Source: Leptolinea sp.
Lineage (GTDB): Bacteria; Chloroflexota; Anaerolineae; Anaerolineales; Anaerolineaceae
DNA: 36,716 nucleotides
Direction: 5' to 3'
Assembly (NCBI GenBank): GCA_012515195.1
Contig: JAAYYW010000014.1
Span: forward strand, 1-36,716
Below are positions 15,639 to 23,675 of this stretch, one piece after another. Every line of letters starts with the position of its first letter. Position 1 is the first letter of the stretch. Position numbers and translations under genes: made by a program. The notes beneath the pieces are model-generated. The model did no database searches, had not been told where the DNA came from, and worked only from the letters and a program-made list of their open reading frames with translations.

Positions 15639-16301
15639 TTATAAAATGTCAGGCGGGCCTGTGCGTTGAGTTCTTTTTGTACCAATTCCACATATCCAAC
15701 CTTGCTCATAATCTCAAAACACCTGCACATCAGAATAACCGGATGTCTGGAACAGTTCTCTGAATTCATCGACATTGAGGTAAACCATATTGCACAATTC
15801 AGCCCATTTTTTGTTCCGATCATCAATTTTCCCGCCTTTGTAGGCTTCACCAACGATCAAAAGCCTACCTCCGGGTTTGAGAACGCGCGACACCTCCTGT
15901 AAAACTTTTGGTTGATCAGGTCAGAAATAATGGGTCTTGATGGCGGTAACCAGATCGAACATGTTGTCTGTAAACGGGAGGCAGGAAACCGATCCCTGAT
16001 GAATTTCAACATTGCTTGAGTTGATTAATGAAGCGTTAATTCTTCTTGAGACAGAAACGCTTATTTCTGAGTAATCATTGCCAAAAACCTTTCCCTTCTT
16101 TGCGATCTCAGCCAGGGTGTGACAGTCCTGCCGCCTCTACAACCCACATCAAGGATGATATTGTCTTCCCTCGATTGTGATTTGTTCTAATCCCCAGTCT
16201 GTCAATTTTTGAAAACCGGAGTTCATACCTCTTGCGACCAACTTCCCAAAGAAGCCGGAAGGTTTTCGACATCGCCGTAGAAATTTGCTTAAGGCACTCA
16301 T
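15639..16301 (-). pseudogene. Decayed class I SAM-dependent methyltransferase
   Basis: The minus strand encodes, in pieces, a recognisable methyltransferase of about 215 residues. It opens MSALSKFLRRCRKPSGFFGK and reads on to LTDWGLEQITIEG. A frame change near 16160 gives IILDVGCRGGRTV (motif I), and another near 16125 gives LAEIAKKGKVFGNDYSEISV (motif II). An in-frame TGA at 15921-15923 follows THYF where relatives have a tryptophan. Then come VLKPGGRLLIVGEAYKGGK and LFQTSGYSDVQVF, a second TGA at 15714-15716, and a tail GWICGIGTK. AAGG lies ahead of the ATG at 16301. Two frameshifts and two stops make it non-functional unless the sequence is wrong. The intact relatives are common in Firmicutes and Chloroflexota. 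Confidence 0.85.
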
Positions 16302-16347
16302 TGGTACCTTCCTTTGATTGGATCATATTCGGTCAGGAAACCATTCT

Positions 16348-17895
16348 TTAGCGAAAATTCTTCATACTCTTCCATATTTCATCCGGCGTGATCTTTGGTT
16401 TACGGCAGACGTAGATATGTGGTTTACCGAAAAGTGATGAATCATATCCGCCTTCAATAACAGTGTTTAATTCACACGAATCAAAGAACATGGACAGGTT
16501 GTTTGATCGACCTGTTACAACAATCATTACGTCCCAACTGTATCCTGGCCCCCATAGGTAGTAGGTTAACGATTCACTGACCGCATGCGGCAATCCAAAT
16601 TGTGGCCCATAAAAATCAATGGCTGCTGCGCGCATATATGAGTCGGCGTAGATCCCGGCAATTTCACGCTCTTCTTCGGATAGCGAATTGAATGCATCTG
16701 CAGTCACCCGGGTCAAATCATCCCATCCACGACGTCCAGTGAGAATGAAAGGTGAGTTGGAGTTCCCTCCTATGAATTCTCGCATAGCCCCGAACCAGGG
16801 CTGCGATGACCGTGTTATTTCTGGCAGGTACTTAACGGGCAGGATCGGAAGTGATGAGGGAATGACAGCACAGGTGGCGGCCAATACATACACTGTCAAC
16901 GCGCTGCCGGCGATAGCCTTCCATCGCAGCCGGTTGATGCCCTCTTCAAACCAGATAGCTGTAGAGGCTACGATAGGAGCAAACAATTCTACGAACAGTC
17001 GAGCAGTGGAATGTAAAAAGAAAAGGAGGAGTAGGGTGAAAAAGAACAAAAACCCAAAAAAACTATAGTTCACACCATTAATCCGATGAAATATCCGGTA
17101 TAAACCAATGATCCACACAGGTAAGAGGAACGGATTCGTGTAGATCCAGATATTGGTCAAAAATTGGGAGAATGATGCTTTAAAAACACGTATTGTCCCG
17201 TAACCAGTCCAGTAATCAAGGGTAGGCCAGCCGTTCGAAATTTGCCAGAGGATATATGGAGAAACAACAACCAAGCAGATCAAAGCGCCAACATATGGCC
17301 ATGGGGTGAGAAGATGCCGGCGGTATCTGGAAAGAAATAAGGCCACAAGAAAACCTGGCCCCAGAAAAAGCATGGTCATCTTGGTCATGCAGGCGATGCC
17401 AGCGATCAAACCAAGGATGGGCCAGTATTTCACATTTCCGCTTTTCAAAAAAAGGACCAGGGTAAATAAAAAGCCTGCGAGGATCATTTGATCGATACTG
17501 TCGTAACAGAAGATCGAATCGAGGCTGAGCCAGACCGGCACACTGATGACCAGTAATCCGCTGATAAAAACGGCAAAACGTCCGCCGCCCATCTCCCTGG
17601 TAATCAGGCATATGAAAACCAACTTGATCGCACCGGCTAATGCTGGAACAACATGGAAAGCCAGCATAGATTCGCCCAGAAAAGCCCGGCTGGCAGCCAT
17701 CAACGCAGGGACCAGCGGAGGAAGATCAACATAACCAATGTCCAGATGCCGGCTTAGTGCCATTGTGTATAGCTCGTCTCCAAAGAAGCCATAGCCGGGT
17801 GCTATAACGATTTGCAGGGCAAATTTCACTACGGCGGAGATAAAAATTATCCAAAATACCGGAGAAATTGCGATGAAACGGTGTGTGGGCTGCAT
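16348..17895 (-). CDS. PMT/ArnT-type membrane glycosyltransferase (GT39/GT83-like)
   Basis: A 515-residue polytopic protein using a polyprenyl-phosphate sugar donor, by family. The first periplasmic loop has the catalytic-type acidic pair GFFGDELYTMALSRH (D40, E41), followed by GYVDLPPLVPAL (D57). About ten or more hydrophobic helices occupy residues 10-360. The last 150 residues are a soluble extracytoplasmic domain (RRGWDDLTRVTADAFNSL, then YLWGPGYSWDVMIVVTG). This is the PMT_2 layout; acceptor and sugar are unknown. The ATG at 17895 has AAAAGGAAAACT upstream. It stands alone between the methyltransferase remnant and the lapA-like gene, and may glycosylate proteins or lipids of the envelope. 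Confidence 0.87.
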   Translation of the reverse strand: MQPTHRFIAISPVFWIIFISAVVKFALQIVIAPGYGFFGDELYTMALSRHLDIGYVDLPPLVPALMAASRAFLGESMLAFHVVPALAGAIKLVFICLITREMGGGRFAVFISGLLVISVPVWLSLDSIFCYDSIDQMILAGFLFTLVLFLKSGNVKYWPILGLIAGIACMTKMTMLFLGPGFLVALFLSRYRRHLLTPWPYVGALICLVVVSPYILWQISNGWPTLDYWTGYGTIRVFKASFSQFLTNIWIYTNPFLLPVWIIGLYRIFHRINGVNYSFFGFLFFFTLLLLFFLHSTARLFVELFAPIVASTAIWFEEGINRLRWKAIAGSALTVYVLAATCAVIPSSLPILPVKYLPEITRSSQPWFGAMREFIGGNSNSPFILTGRRGWDDLTRVTADAFNSLSEEEREIAGIYADSYMRAAAIDFYGPQFGLPHAVSESLTYYLWGPGYSWDVMIVVTGRSNNLSMFFDSCELNTVIEGGYDSSLFGKPHIYVCRKPKITPDEIWKSMKNFR

Positions 17896-18047
17896 AGTTT
17901 TCCTTTTTATTGGGATGGGATGTTACACACCTGTTTTTATCTGACTACCGATAATGTCTAAGAATATTTTACGGAATGGTCGAGTATCCCTTAACTTATG
18001 TCGTCATTTATAGCGTTTTATCAAATCCAACGTTTTCGGGACACGAT

Positions 18048-18575
18048 TTAAACCAGGTCGTCTGGTTCGTCTTCTTCAATTTCTTCGTCTTCGTTTGTAT
18101 ATTCCTCTTCAACCCTGGTGTTTTCCAAAGCCGGTCCAGTTTCCGGTGGAGTAACATCCGACTGGGGAGTAATCAGGTTGAGTTTTTCTTCCGTTTCCTG
18201 CAAGGCGGCGGCAAAGTTGGCCAGTTTTAATTCCAGATCGGCGACCTCTTTTTCCGAGGTATGCAATTTGTTGATGTAGTCATCCCGTTCCGCGGTGATT
18301 AGTTCGATTCTTGTTTTCTGGTTTTCCAGTTCCATTTCCAGACTCGAGAGATTTTTGTTTTTCCTGGAGCTTTTCCAACCACTCTTGACCCGCTCAGGAA
18401 TGCTTACGAGGGCGGAAATGATCACACCAAGTCCGAGAGCTATCAGTAAGGCGACTGCCAGTGAGACTTGGGCATTCCAGATAAAAAAGCTGATCGTCAC
18501 AATGGTCACATTTTGAAGCGCGAAAAGGACTGCGATTATTGCTATCACAAGAGCCAGTATCAGAAAAATTTGCAT
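18048..18575 (-). CDS. LapA-like (DUF1049) membrane protein with coiled coil and acidic tail
   Basis: A 175-residue protein with two N-terminal membrane helices (about 2-20 and 38-60) separated by the FALQNVTIVTISFFIWNAQV segment typical of lipopolysaccharide assembly protein A (LapA/YciS) domains. Residues about 70-135 are a heptad-rich coiled coil. The last 20 residues are strongly acidic (EEEYTNEDEEIEEDEPDDLV). In Gram-negatives LapA works with LapB in envelope homeostasis; the domain is also widespread outside them, where its role is unclear. AAGGAGG lies six bases before the ATG and a good promoter lies upstream. The two-helix plus coiled-coil form is about twice the basic domain's size. 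Confidence 0.85.
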   Translation of the reverse strand: MQIFLILALVIAIIAVLFALQNVTIVTISFFIWNAQVSLAVALLIALGLGVIISALVSIPERVKSGWKSSRKNKNLSSLEMELENQKTRIELITAERDDYINKLHTSEKEVADLELKLANFAAALQETEEKLNLITPQSDVTPPETGPALENTRVEEEYTNEDEEIEEDEPDDLV

Positions 18576-18606
18576 TTTTTCCTCCTTAAATTGCCTTATT
18601 TAGATA

Positions 18607-18635
18607 ATTGTACGAAAAATATGCGGTGATTCCAA
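18607..18635 (-). promoter_or_regulatory. Promoter of the lapA-like gene
   Basis: Minus-strand TTGGAA (18630-18635) and TACAAT (18607-18612) are separated by exactly 17 bases. They lie about 32 bases ahead of the ATG, with an AAGGAGG Shine-Dalgarno between. Confidence 0.65.
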
Positions 18636-18702
18636 CAAATGATTAGACGCAGGAGTTGTTCCTGATTTTATATACGGAATTACCCGTTGATCGGTTCTGG
18701 TT

Positions 18703-19446
18703 TTATGCTGAATTGATAATTTCCATCAAAGTATTCACCACCCTGGTTGGCTTACATTTCAATTCATCTCCAGGCTGATATTTTCCAGACCTCACCAAAA
18801 TGGCGAAGCAGCTGGCATTCGTGGCTCCTTGAATATCTGTGTTCCAATCATCACCGATGACGGTAACCTCCTGGCAATTGGCTTTAAGTGAATGCAATCC
18901 TGCCTGGAAATATTCCCGTGAAGGTTTTCCCAGGATTCTTATTTCAATTCCCGCGGCTCTTTCTAACAGGTTTACGAAAGAACCGGTATCCAGGTATTTT
19001 CCGGAATCTTTGAAATAAAATAGTGAGCCGGATGCCGATATAACCGGCACCCCTTTTTGAATGAGAACAAAAATCCGTTGAAGCTCATCATATGTGGTGT
19101 TGTTTTTTTCAAAATCCAGCAGGGCAACATACTCCGGATCGTGGTCGCTGTGTCTTACATTCACCTGTTCAATTTCGCTCACGCTGCCGACAATGTATGC
19201 GCTTTTAACGCCATTATTATCCAGAAATGAATTAATGGCGGTAATCGGATTTAATATATGATCCGCTGCGACCGCCATCCCGGCGTTGTTTAGCCTTTCT
19301 GCGATAACCCCCGGGGATTTGATGGAGTTTGTCATTATCCGGAAATCCGTTTTTCGGAGGCGTAACTCACTTATAAATTCGACGGCATCCAGGTTTGGTT
19401 TTGTTTGATCCATCAGGGTGCCGTCAAGGTCGATCAAGTACTTCAT
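18703..19446 (-). CDS. HAD-superfamily class IIA phosphatase (NagD/PGP-like)
   Basis: A 247-residue phosphatase of the haloacid dehalogenase fold. Motif I is IDLDGTLMD (nucleophile D6, acid/base D8), motif II is MTNS (T39-S41), motif III lysine is K174 in GKPSREYF, and motif IV is VIGDDWNTDI (D199, D200, D204). A class IIA cap lies between motifs II and III (about 60-165). NagD-like enzymes dephosphorylate nucleotides, sugar phosphates or p-nitrophenyl phosphate; the natural substrate here is unknown. The ATG has AAAGGAG about six bases upstream. It follows an unknown gene by 74 bases. Confidence 0.92.
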   Translation of the reverse strand: MKYLIDLDGTLMDQTKPNLDAVEFISELRLRKTDFRIMTNSIKSPGVIAERLNNAGMAVAADHILNPITAINSFLDNNGVKSAYIVGSVSEIEQVNVRHSDHDPEYVALLDFEKNNTTYDELQRIFVLIQKGVPVISASGSLFYFKDSGKYLDTGSFVNLLERAAGIEIRILGKPSREYFQAGLHSLKANCQEVTVIGDDWNTDIQGATNASCFAILVRSGKYQPGDELKCKPTRVVNTLMEIINSA

Positions 19447-19520
19447 GCTGATCTCCTTTGATTATTTTCTATGAACAGCGTGTGGAGTTATACATAGGGG
19501 AATTGGTATCACATGGCCGT

Positions 19521-20111
19521 TCAATCATAAACCTGGCCGATCGAAAGATAAGCAGCCAGATCAGCCCATGAAAGAGATTTGTCAGGTTGAGGATCATCTT
19601 GTGTATCCATATCAGAGCATAATGCAATAACCCCGGCCGAATTAAAAGTGAATGGCTCCGGATTTGACCAATTGTTTATCAGTTTTTCTCTTTCCTTTGT
19701 TGATAATTCGTTTTCCGCGTGTTCCAGTAGATATCTCTCTGTAATCTGTTGAAGAATAGTCGTTTTCAAAATTTCAAAAGGATCAATAACGCGGTCTTTT
19801 ATGATCCACTGGCCAGTTTCCCTGTCGAACACCTTTATAATGTACGCTTTCAACTTTCTGTCCCATGTCCAGCCCATCCGTCTGACCTCTTTCCATCCGG
19901 GGTCATACGGTACAGGATCTGAGGTGTACGCGTTTTCAAGCATACGAGCCAGGAGTGTGTATGTGACAGGATCTTTCCTGTGCCGCTGGATTTCTCCCCA
20001 TAAGGCACGTAAATACTCCTCCATACTGCGATCGGTCAGGCTGTATCGCTGGATCATGTCGAATATGTATACTTTAAAATACCAAGCGTTGGATATTTGT
20101 TCAATTTCCAT
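19521..20111 (-). CDS. Uncharacterised cytoplasmic protein
   Basis: A 196-residue protein with no recognised family. It is polar and mixed alpha/beta, begins MEIEQISNAWYFKVYIFDMI, and is rich in charged helices (MEEYLRALWGEIQRHRKDP, NELSTKEREKLINNW). The centre, GWTWDRKLKAYIIKVFDRET then GQWIIKDRVIDPFEI, suggests a small beta hairpin domain. The tail is acidic (CSDMDTQDDPQPDKSL). There is no signal peptide or membrane helix. There is no clear Shine-Dalgarno before the ATG. It may be co-transcribed with the HAD phosphatase gene 74 bases downstream. Its frame is intact and protein-like, so I take it as a real gene. Confidence 0.6.
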   Translation of the reverse strand: MEIEQISNAWYFKVYIFDMIQRYSLTDRSMEEYLRALWGEIQRHRKDPVTYTLLARMLENAYTSDPVPYDPGWKEVRRMGWTWDRKLKAYIIKVFDRETGQWIIKDRVIDPFEILKTTILQQITERYLLEHAENELSTKEREKLINNWSNPEPFTFNSAGVIALCSDMDTQDDPQPDKSLSWADLAAYLSIGQVYD

Positions 20112-20261
20112 GGGACATTGTACTTTTATTGATCGGGTGAGATGAGGAAAGAAACACAGGAAGGCAATATGGCTGTGTCACAGCCAGAGGATATAATCAT
20201 ACCGTGTTACCTGATAATCATGTAAATGCTGCGATACATTTTATTGATCCGGGAGATTCCA

Positions 20262-21488
20262 ATGAATAATCAGATTGAGAGCAAAAAAGTATATTCAACC
20301 ATTAAGGTGATGGCCAAAAATGGTTCCCTTCTGTCCGAAAAACTGGTCAGGGTATGCCAGAAAAAACATAGTTTCCTGTTCGGAACAGCGGCCTTTGATA
20401 CTGTGCCCCTGGCTGGTGGTGAATACAGTGGAAAAGAACTGGAAGCCGCACAGGTTCGGGCTGATAAACTAGTAGCCCTGTTCAACGCGGCAACACTTCC
20501 ATTTTATTGGGGGCCGTTTGAACCGGAAGAGGGAAAACCGCGCACGGAACCGCTGCGGAAAGCGGCGCAATGGTGTGTGGATCATAACTTAAAGGTCAAA
20601 GGCCATCCCCTTTGCTGGCATACGATGTGCGCCGATTGGCTGCTTAAGTACTCCAATGAGGAGATCCTCAAACAGCAAAAAGCCCGCATCCGGCGCGAGG
20701 TGGCGGGTTTTAAGGGTTTGATCGATATGTGGGATGTGATCAATGAAGCCGTGATCATGCCGGTTTTTGACAGGTATGACAATGCCATCACCCGTATTTG
20801 TAAGGAGATGGGGCGGATCCAACTGATCAGAACTGTGTTTGAAACAGCCCGTGCTGAAAACCCAGGTGCGGTTTTCCTGATCAACGATTTCGATATGTCC
20901 GATGCGTACGATATTCTGGTGGAAGGTTGTTTGGAATGCGGCATCAAGATTGATGTCATAGGTTTACAATCCCACATGCACCAGGGATACTGGGGCATGG
21001 AAAAAACACAAAAAATCCTGGAACGTTTCAGCCGCTTCAATCTGCCCATCCATTTCACAGAAACAACACTGGTTTCAGGCCGCCTGATGCCGCCGGAGAT
21101 TGTTGACCTGAACGACTATCAGGTTACCGATTGGCCGACAACACCGGAAGGGGAAGAACGTCAGGCGCGGGAGACGATTACACATTATGAAACGCTTTTC
21201 GCGCACCCTCTGGTGGAGGGCATCACCTGGTGGGATATGCGCGATGGTGAATGGCTGAACGCGCCAGCCGGGCTCATTCGCCGGGATGGCAGCAGCAAGC
21301 CGGCGTACGATGAGCTGATGAAACGGGTCAAAGGTGAGTGGTGGTTACTACCGGTCGAACTGAAGACAGATGGTAATGGTGAAGTAAAGTTTGCCGGCTT
21401 CCCCGGTGAATATGAATTATCAGTGGATGGAGACCGTAAAACATTCACTGTGGATAAGAAATCGGACACAATCGAAATCCATCTGTGA
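20262..21488 (+). CDS. Glycoside hydrolase family 10 enzyme (endo-1,4-beta-xylanase-like), no signal peptide
   Basis: A 408-residue GH10 TIM barrel. Readable motifs are FYWGPFEPEEGKP, where the family has its barrel-opening ENxMKWxxxEP segment, then VKGHPLCWH (H115, W119), the acid/base glutamate E162 in WDVINEAVI and the nucleophile E267 in PIHFTETTL. The usual nucleophile context is ITELD; here it is FTETT. Residues 1-40 form a small N-terminal segment, and the last 55 (LPVELKTDGNGEVKFAGFPG, then EYELSVDGDR) look like a carboxypeptidase-regulatory or Ig-like beta domain. With no signal peptide it should act in the cytoplasm on short xylo-oligomers or related glycosides. The ATG at 20262 has GGGAG six bases upstream; the frame opens earlier at 20226 without support. 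A strong terminator follows. Confidence 0.92.
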   Translation: MNNQIESKKVYSTIKVMAKNGSLLSEKLVRVCQKKHSFLFGTAAFDTVPLAGGEYSGKELEAAQVRADKLVALFNAATLPFYWGPFEPEEGKPRTEPLRKAAQWCVDHNLKVKGHPLCWHTMCADWLLKYSNEEILKQQKARIRREVAGFKGLIDMWDVINEAVIMPVFDRYDNAITRICKEMGRIQLIRTVFETARAENPGAVFLINDFDMSDAYDILVEGCLECGIKIDVIGLQSHMHQGYWGMEKTQKILERFSRFNLPIHFTETTLVSGRLMPPEIVDLNDYQVTDWPTTPEGEERQARETITHYETLFAHPLVEGITWWDMRDGEWLNAPAGLIRRDGSSKPAYDELMKRVKGEWWLLPVELKTDGNGEVKFAGFPGEYELSVDGDRKTFTVDKKSDTIEIHL

Positions 21489-21505
21489 TCCGTAAAGATA
21501 CTATG

Positions 21506-21546
21506 GGAGCGGCCTCTACTTGAATAGAGGCCGCTCCTTTATTTTT
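21506..21546 (+). terminator. Strong rho-independent terminator of the GH10 gene
   Basis: A perfect thirteen-base-pair stem (ggagcggcctcta at 21506-21518, tagaggccgctcc at 21525-21537) has a six-base loop and is followed by TTTATTTTT. It lies 17 bases after the GH10 stop codon. Confidence 0.96.
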
Positions 21547-21611
21547 GGTTATACTAAAAGGGATGAAAAGGTTTTTTCATTGAATAAGATAAAAAGGAGC
21601 TGTACTGCTCT

Positions 21612-22409
21612 ATGGAGCCAAAAAAATACTCACAAATTGATATTCACGTGCCTTACAGGGCGGGGTCTTTGCAGGAAAAGGCGTTGGCCGTAATCAACCA
21701 CGATGTTGAGATCAAAACGATGTGGCGAATCTCGAACGTAAACGCCATTGAGCGTCTTGAGATGACGGATCATGGCCCTGTTCATTTTCAGATTGTGGCA
21801 AATATTGCCACCCGTCTTGCCCGCATTCTGGTCAAGAACAACATTGATATGTCAATCGTGAAGAATTACAGCCTATCAAACGACCATGCTGAATTGGTGA
21901 TCTTACTGGCCAGTATATTTCATGACCTTGGTATGTCGATCAACCGGGAAGGTCATGAAAGTTTCAGCCTCTTTCTCGCCAATTCCATTCTTCACCGGGT
22001 ACTGGATTTTCTTGATGTAGAGGAAAGAACAATCGTAACCTCCGAAGTGCTTCACGCGATCATCGCGCACCGCAGCGGGGGTAACCTATATACGGTTGAG
22101 GCAGGAATAGTTCGGGTGGCAGACGCACTGGATATGAGTGAAGGACGTTCGCGGATCCCATATGAACTGGGGAAGATCGATATCCATTCCGTTTCCGCGG
22201 CGGCCATCAACCGGGTGGAGATAGCGGAAGGAACCAGCAAGCCGATTCAAATCAATATCTATATGAATAATATGGCTGGAATCTTCCAGGTAGATGAGCT
22301 GCTGAAACAAAAGCTGGTTGGATCCGGCATTGAGAAGTACATTATTATCAGCGCGTATATCGACGAAGAGGACGAACAGAAGCTCGTAAAGGAATTTGAG
22401 ATCGGTTAA
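21612..22409 (+). CDS. HD-domain metal-dependent phosphohydrolase
   Basis: A 265-residue cytoplasmic protein with an HD domain. The metal-binding residues are a histidine in TDHGPVHF (H54 or H58), the HD pair in SIFHDLGMS (H104, D105), histidines in EVLHAIIAHRSGG (H148, H153) and an aspartate in VRVADALDMSEG (D171). This is the layout of nucleotide or phosphate-ester hydrolases of the HD superfamily. The C-terminal 85 residues (about 180-265) form an alpha/beta tail of unknown role. The substrate is unknown. AAGGAG is about eleven bases ahead of the ATG, which is rather far. It is separated from the GH10 gene by a terminator, so it must have its own promoter in the 123-base gap. Confidence 0.9.
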   Translation: MEPKKYSQIDIHVPYRAGSLQEKALAVINHDVEIKTMWRISNVNAIERLEMTDHGPVHFQIVANIATRLARILVKNNIDMSIVKNYSLSNDHAELVILLASIFHDLGMSINREGHESFSLFLANSILHRVLDFLDVEERTIVTSEVLHAIIAHRSGGNLYTVEAGIVRVADALDMSEGRSRIPYELGKIDIHSVSAAAINRVEIAEGTSKPIQINIYMNNMAGIFQVDELLKQKLVGSGIEKYIIISAYIDEEDEQKLVKEFEIG

Positions 22410-22446
22410 CCGTCCAATTGTTTCAGGCGGTTGATGGAAACAAGTA

Positions 22447-22477
22447 GATGGCGGCCAATGTTTATTTGGCAGCCATC
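22447..22477. repeat. Hairpin between convergent genes
   Basis: Twelve-base arms (gatggcggccaa at 22447-22458, ttggcagccatc at 22466-22477) match except at one position, with a seven-base loop. It overlaps the last codons of the DUF3788 gene and lies 38 bases past the HD-protein stop. It has no T-run on either side, so it may slow or protect convergent transcripts rather than be a full terminator. Confidence 0.5.
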
Positions 22478-22887
22478 TTCAAATGCATCACTTTCTCGAA
22501 ATCCTTCAAAACATCAGGGGTTCTTACCTCAAAGATGCATGCCCGAGATTTTCCCATGCTGCGGGCTTTACGAAACGCATCTTTTCGTTCCTCTTCAATA
22601 TCGAGAGCGTAAACCTGATCCATGAATTTTTCAGGCATATATATTGTGGCCTGCATATAATCTTTCCAGGCTGACATCCACACAATGGTTTTATCTTTTT
22701 TTTGTACCTTGCATAGCCAGGCTTTCCCATCGTGGTAAAAGCGCCAGGTGTGGGTCAATTTATTTTCATCGTACAGCCTGAGAAGCTCTTGATACGCCGC
22801 GAACGAATCGCCGAGGATGCCTGATAAAACAGAATAATCGGGGTAGATATTCTCATCACGCAACTCAATATTATTGATGGTTTCCAT
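22462..22887 (-). CDS. DUF3788-family protein
   Basis: A 141-residue cytoplasmic protein of the DUF3788 family. The family signature is clear in HTWRFYHDGKAWLCKVQKKD followed by KTIVWMSAWKDYMQATIY. The GKSRACIFEVRTPDVLKDF segment and a closing helix follow. Function is unknown; the family is common in Firmicutes and other anaerobes and is often found near regulators. AGGAG lies five bases before the ATG at 22887. It converges with the HD-protein gene. Confidence 0.82.
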   Translation of the reverse strand: METINNIELRDENIYPDYSVLSGILGDSFAAYQELLRLYDENKLTHTWRFYHDGKAWLCKVQKKDKTIVWMSAWKDYMQATIYMPEKFMDQVYALDIEEERKDAFRKARSMGKSRACIFEVRTPDVLKDFEKVMHLKMAAK

Positions 22888-22997
22888 TTTTCTCCTATGA
22901 AAATTTGATAAATAGAAGATATGGTCTATTTTACAGCATTATGAGTATTTCTTGATGTGATCAGTCTTTGAATTACGAAACGTTCTGTTTAATACGG

Positions 22998-23543
22998 TCA
23001 ATCTGTTCTTTTCGAATACCTATCCAACCACAGGTCGGTCACTCTCATAAAACCATGCAATGCGGGGAGTAAAACGGCCAGCAAGATAATTCCCAGTATG
23101 CCGGCGACGAGGATGGTTCCTGCGCTGTATTTCAAGCAATTGATCGCCGTGGCAAAAACGATGATTGCGGGAGGCAGTGAAGCAATGGATGTGACAACAC
23201 CCGGAACATAACCCTTGAATGGAAAACAGACAGCGATATGGATGAATGCCATATGAATGATCAGCCCGAGAAAGGCGCTGAACCAGAGAAAGTAATTCTG
23301 ATACGAAACGGAGAAGAAACAAATTACTGAAAACAGCAAGAACTCCAATCCCACCGCGATGGATAAAACAGGTGTGTACCAGGCATGGTTTTTCCCCAAT
23401 CCAAATGGACGTCTGCCCGGAAACAACCGTTGTATTTTTTGATTAAACCTGTTTCCCCACACTTCAGCCATAATGATTTCTTCAAAGTCGTGCATCATAA
23501 AAATAACCGGCAAAAACCAGACGAGAAAACCCATTGAATTCAT
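22998..23543 (-). CDS. HXXEE-domain membrane protein
   Basis: A 181-residue integral membrane protein named for its HxxEE motif, here MMHDFEEIIMAEVW (H18, E21, E22). About five or six hydrophobic helices follow, and the end is a basic tail (WLDRYSKRTD). The open frame begins at 23660, but the ATG at 23543 has GGAG nine bases upstream and starts exactly at the family N-terminus (MNSMGFLVWFLPVIFM). The upstream 39 residues lack membrane character and would overlap the intergenic control region. The function of the family is unknown. It is divergent from a TetR gene, as is common for this family. Confidence 0.85.
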   Translation of the reverse strand: MNSMGFLVWFLPVIFMMHDFEEIIMAEVWGNRFNQKIQRLFPGRRPFGLGKNHAWYTPVLSIAVGLEFLLFSVICFFSVSYQNYFLWFSAFLGLIIHMAFIHIAVCFPFKGYVPGVVTSIASLPPAIIVFATAINCLKYSAGTILVAGILGIILLAVLLPALHGFMRVTDLWLDRYSKRTD

Positions 23544-23561
23544 AGTACCATTCTCCAGACT

Positions 23562-23575
23562 GTCACAGATGTGAC
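23562..23575. promoter_or_regulatory. Palindrome in the HXXEE/tetR divergent gap
   Basis: GTCACAGATGTGAC is a perfect six-base-arm palindrome 19 bases ahead of the HXXEE ATG. A related TTGTGACAA (23652-23660) lies close to the tetR start. Both are candidate operators for the adjacent TetR. Confidence 0.5.
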
Positions 23576-23675
23576 GATGTTTTCTCGTCATTATATTTAG
23601 CTTGCCATAGCGATCAATACTTTTTTTCCACATCGCCACAAAATGGCAGAATTGTGACAATCAGGCAGGAAACAC

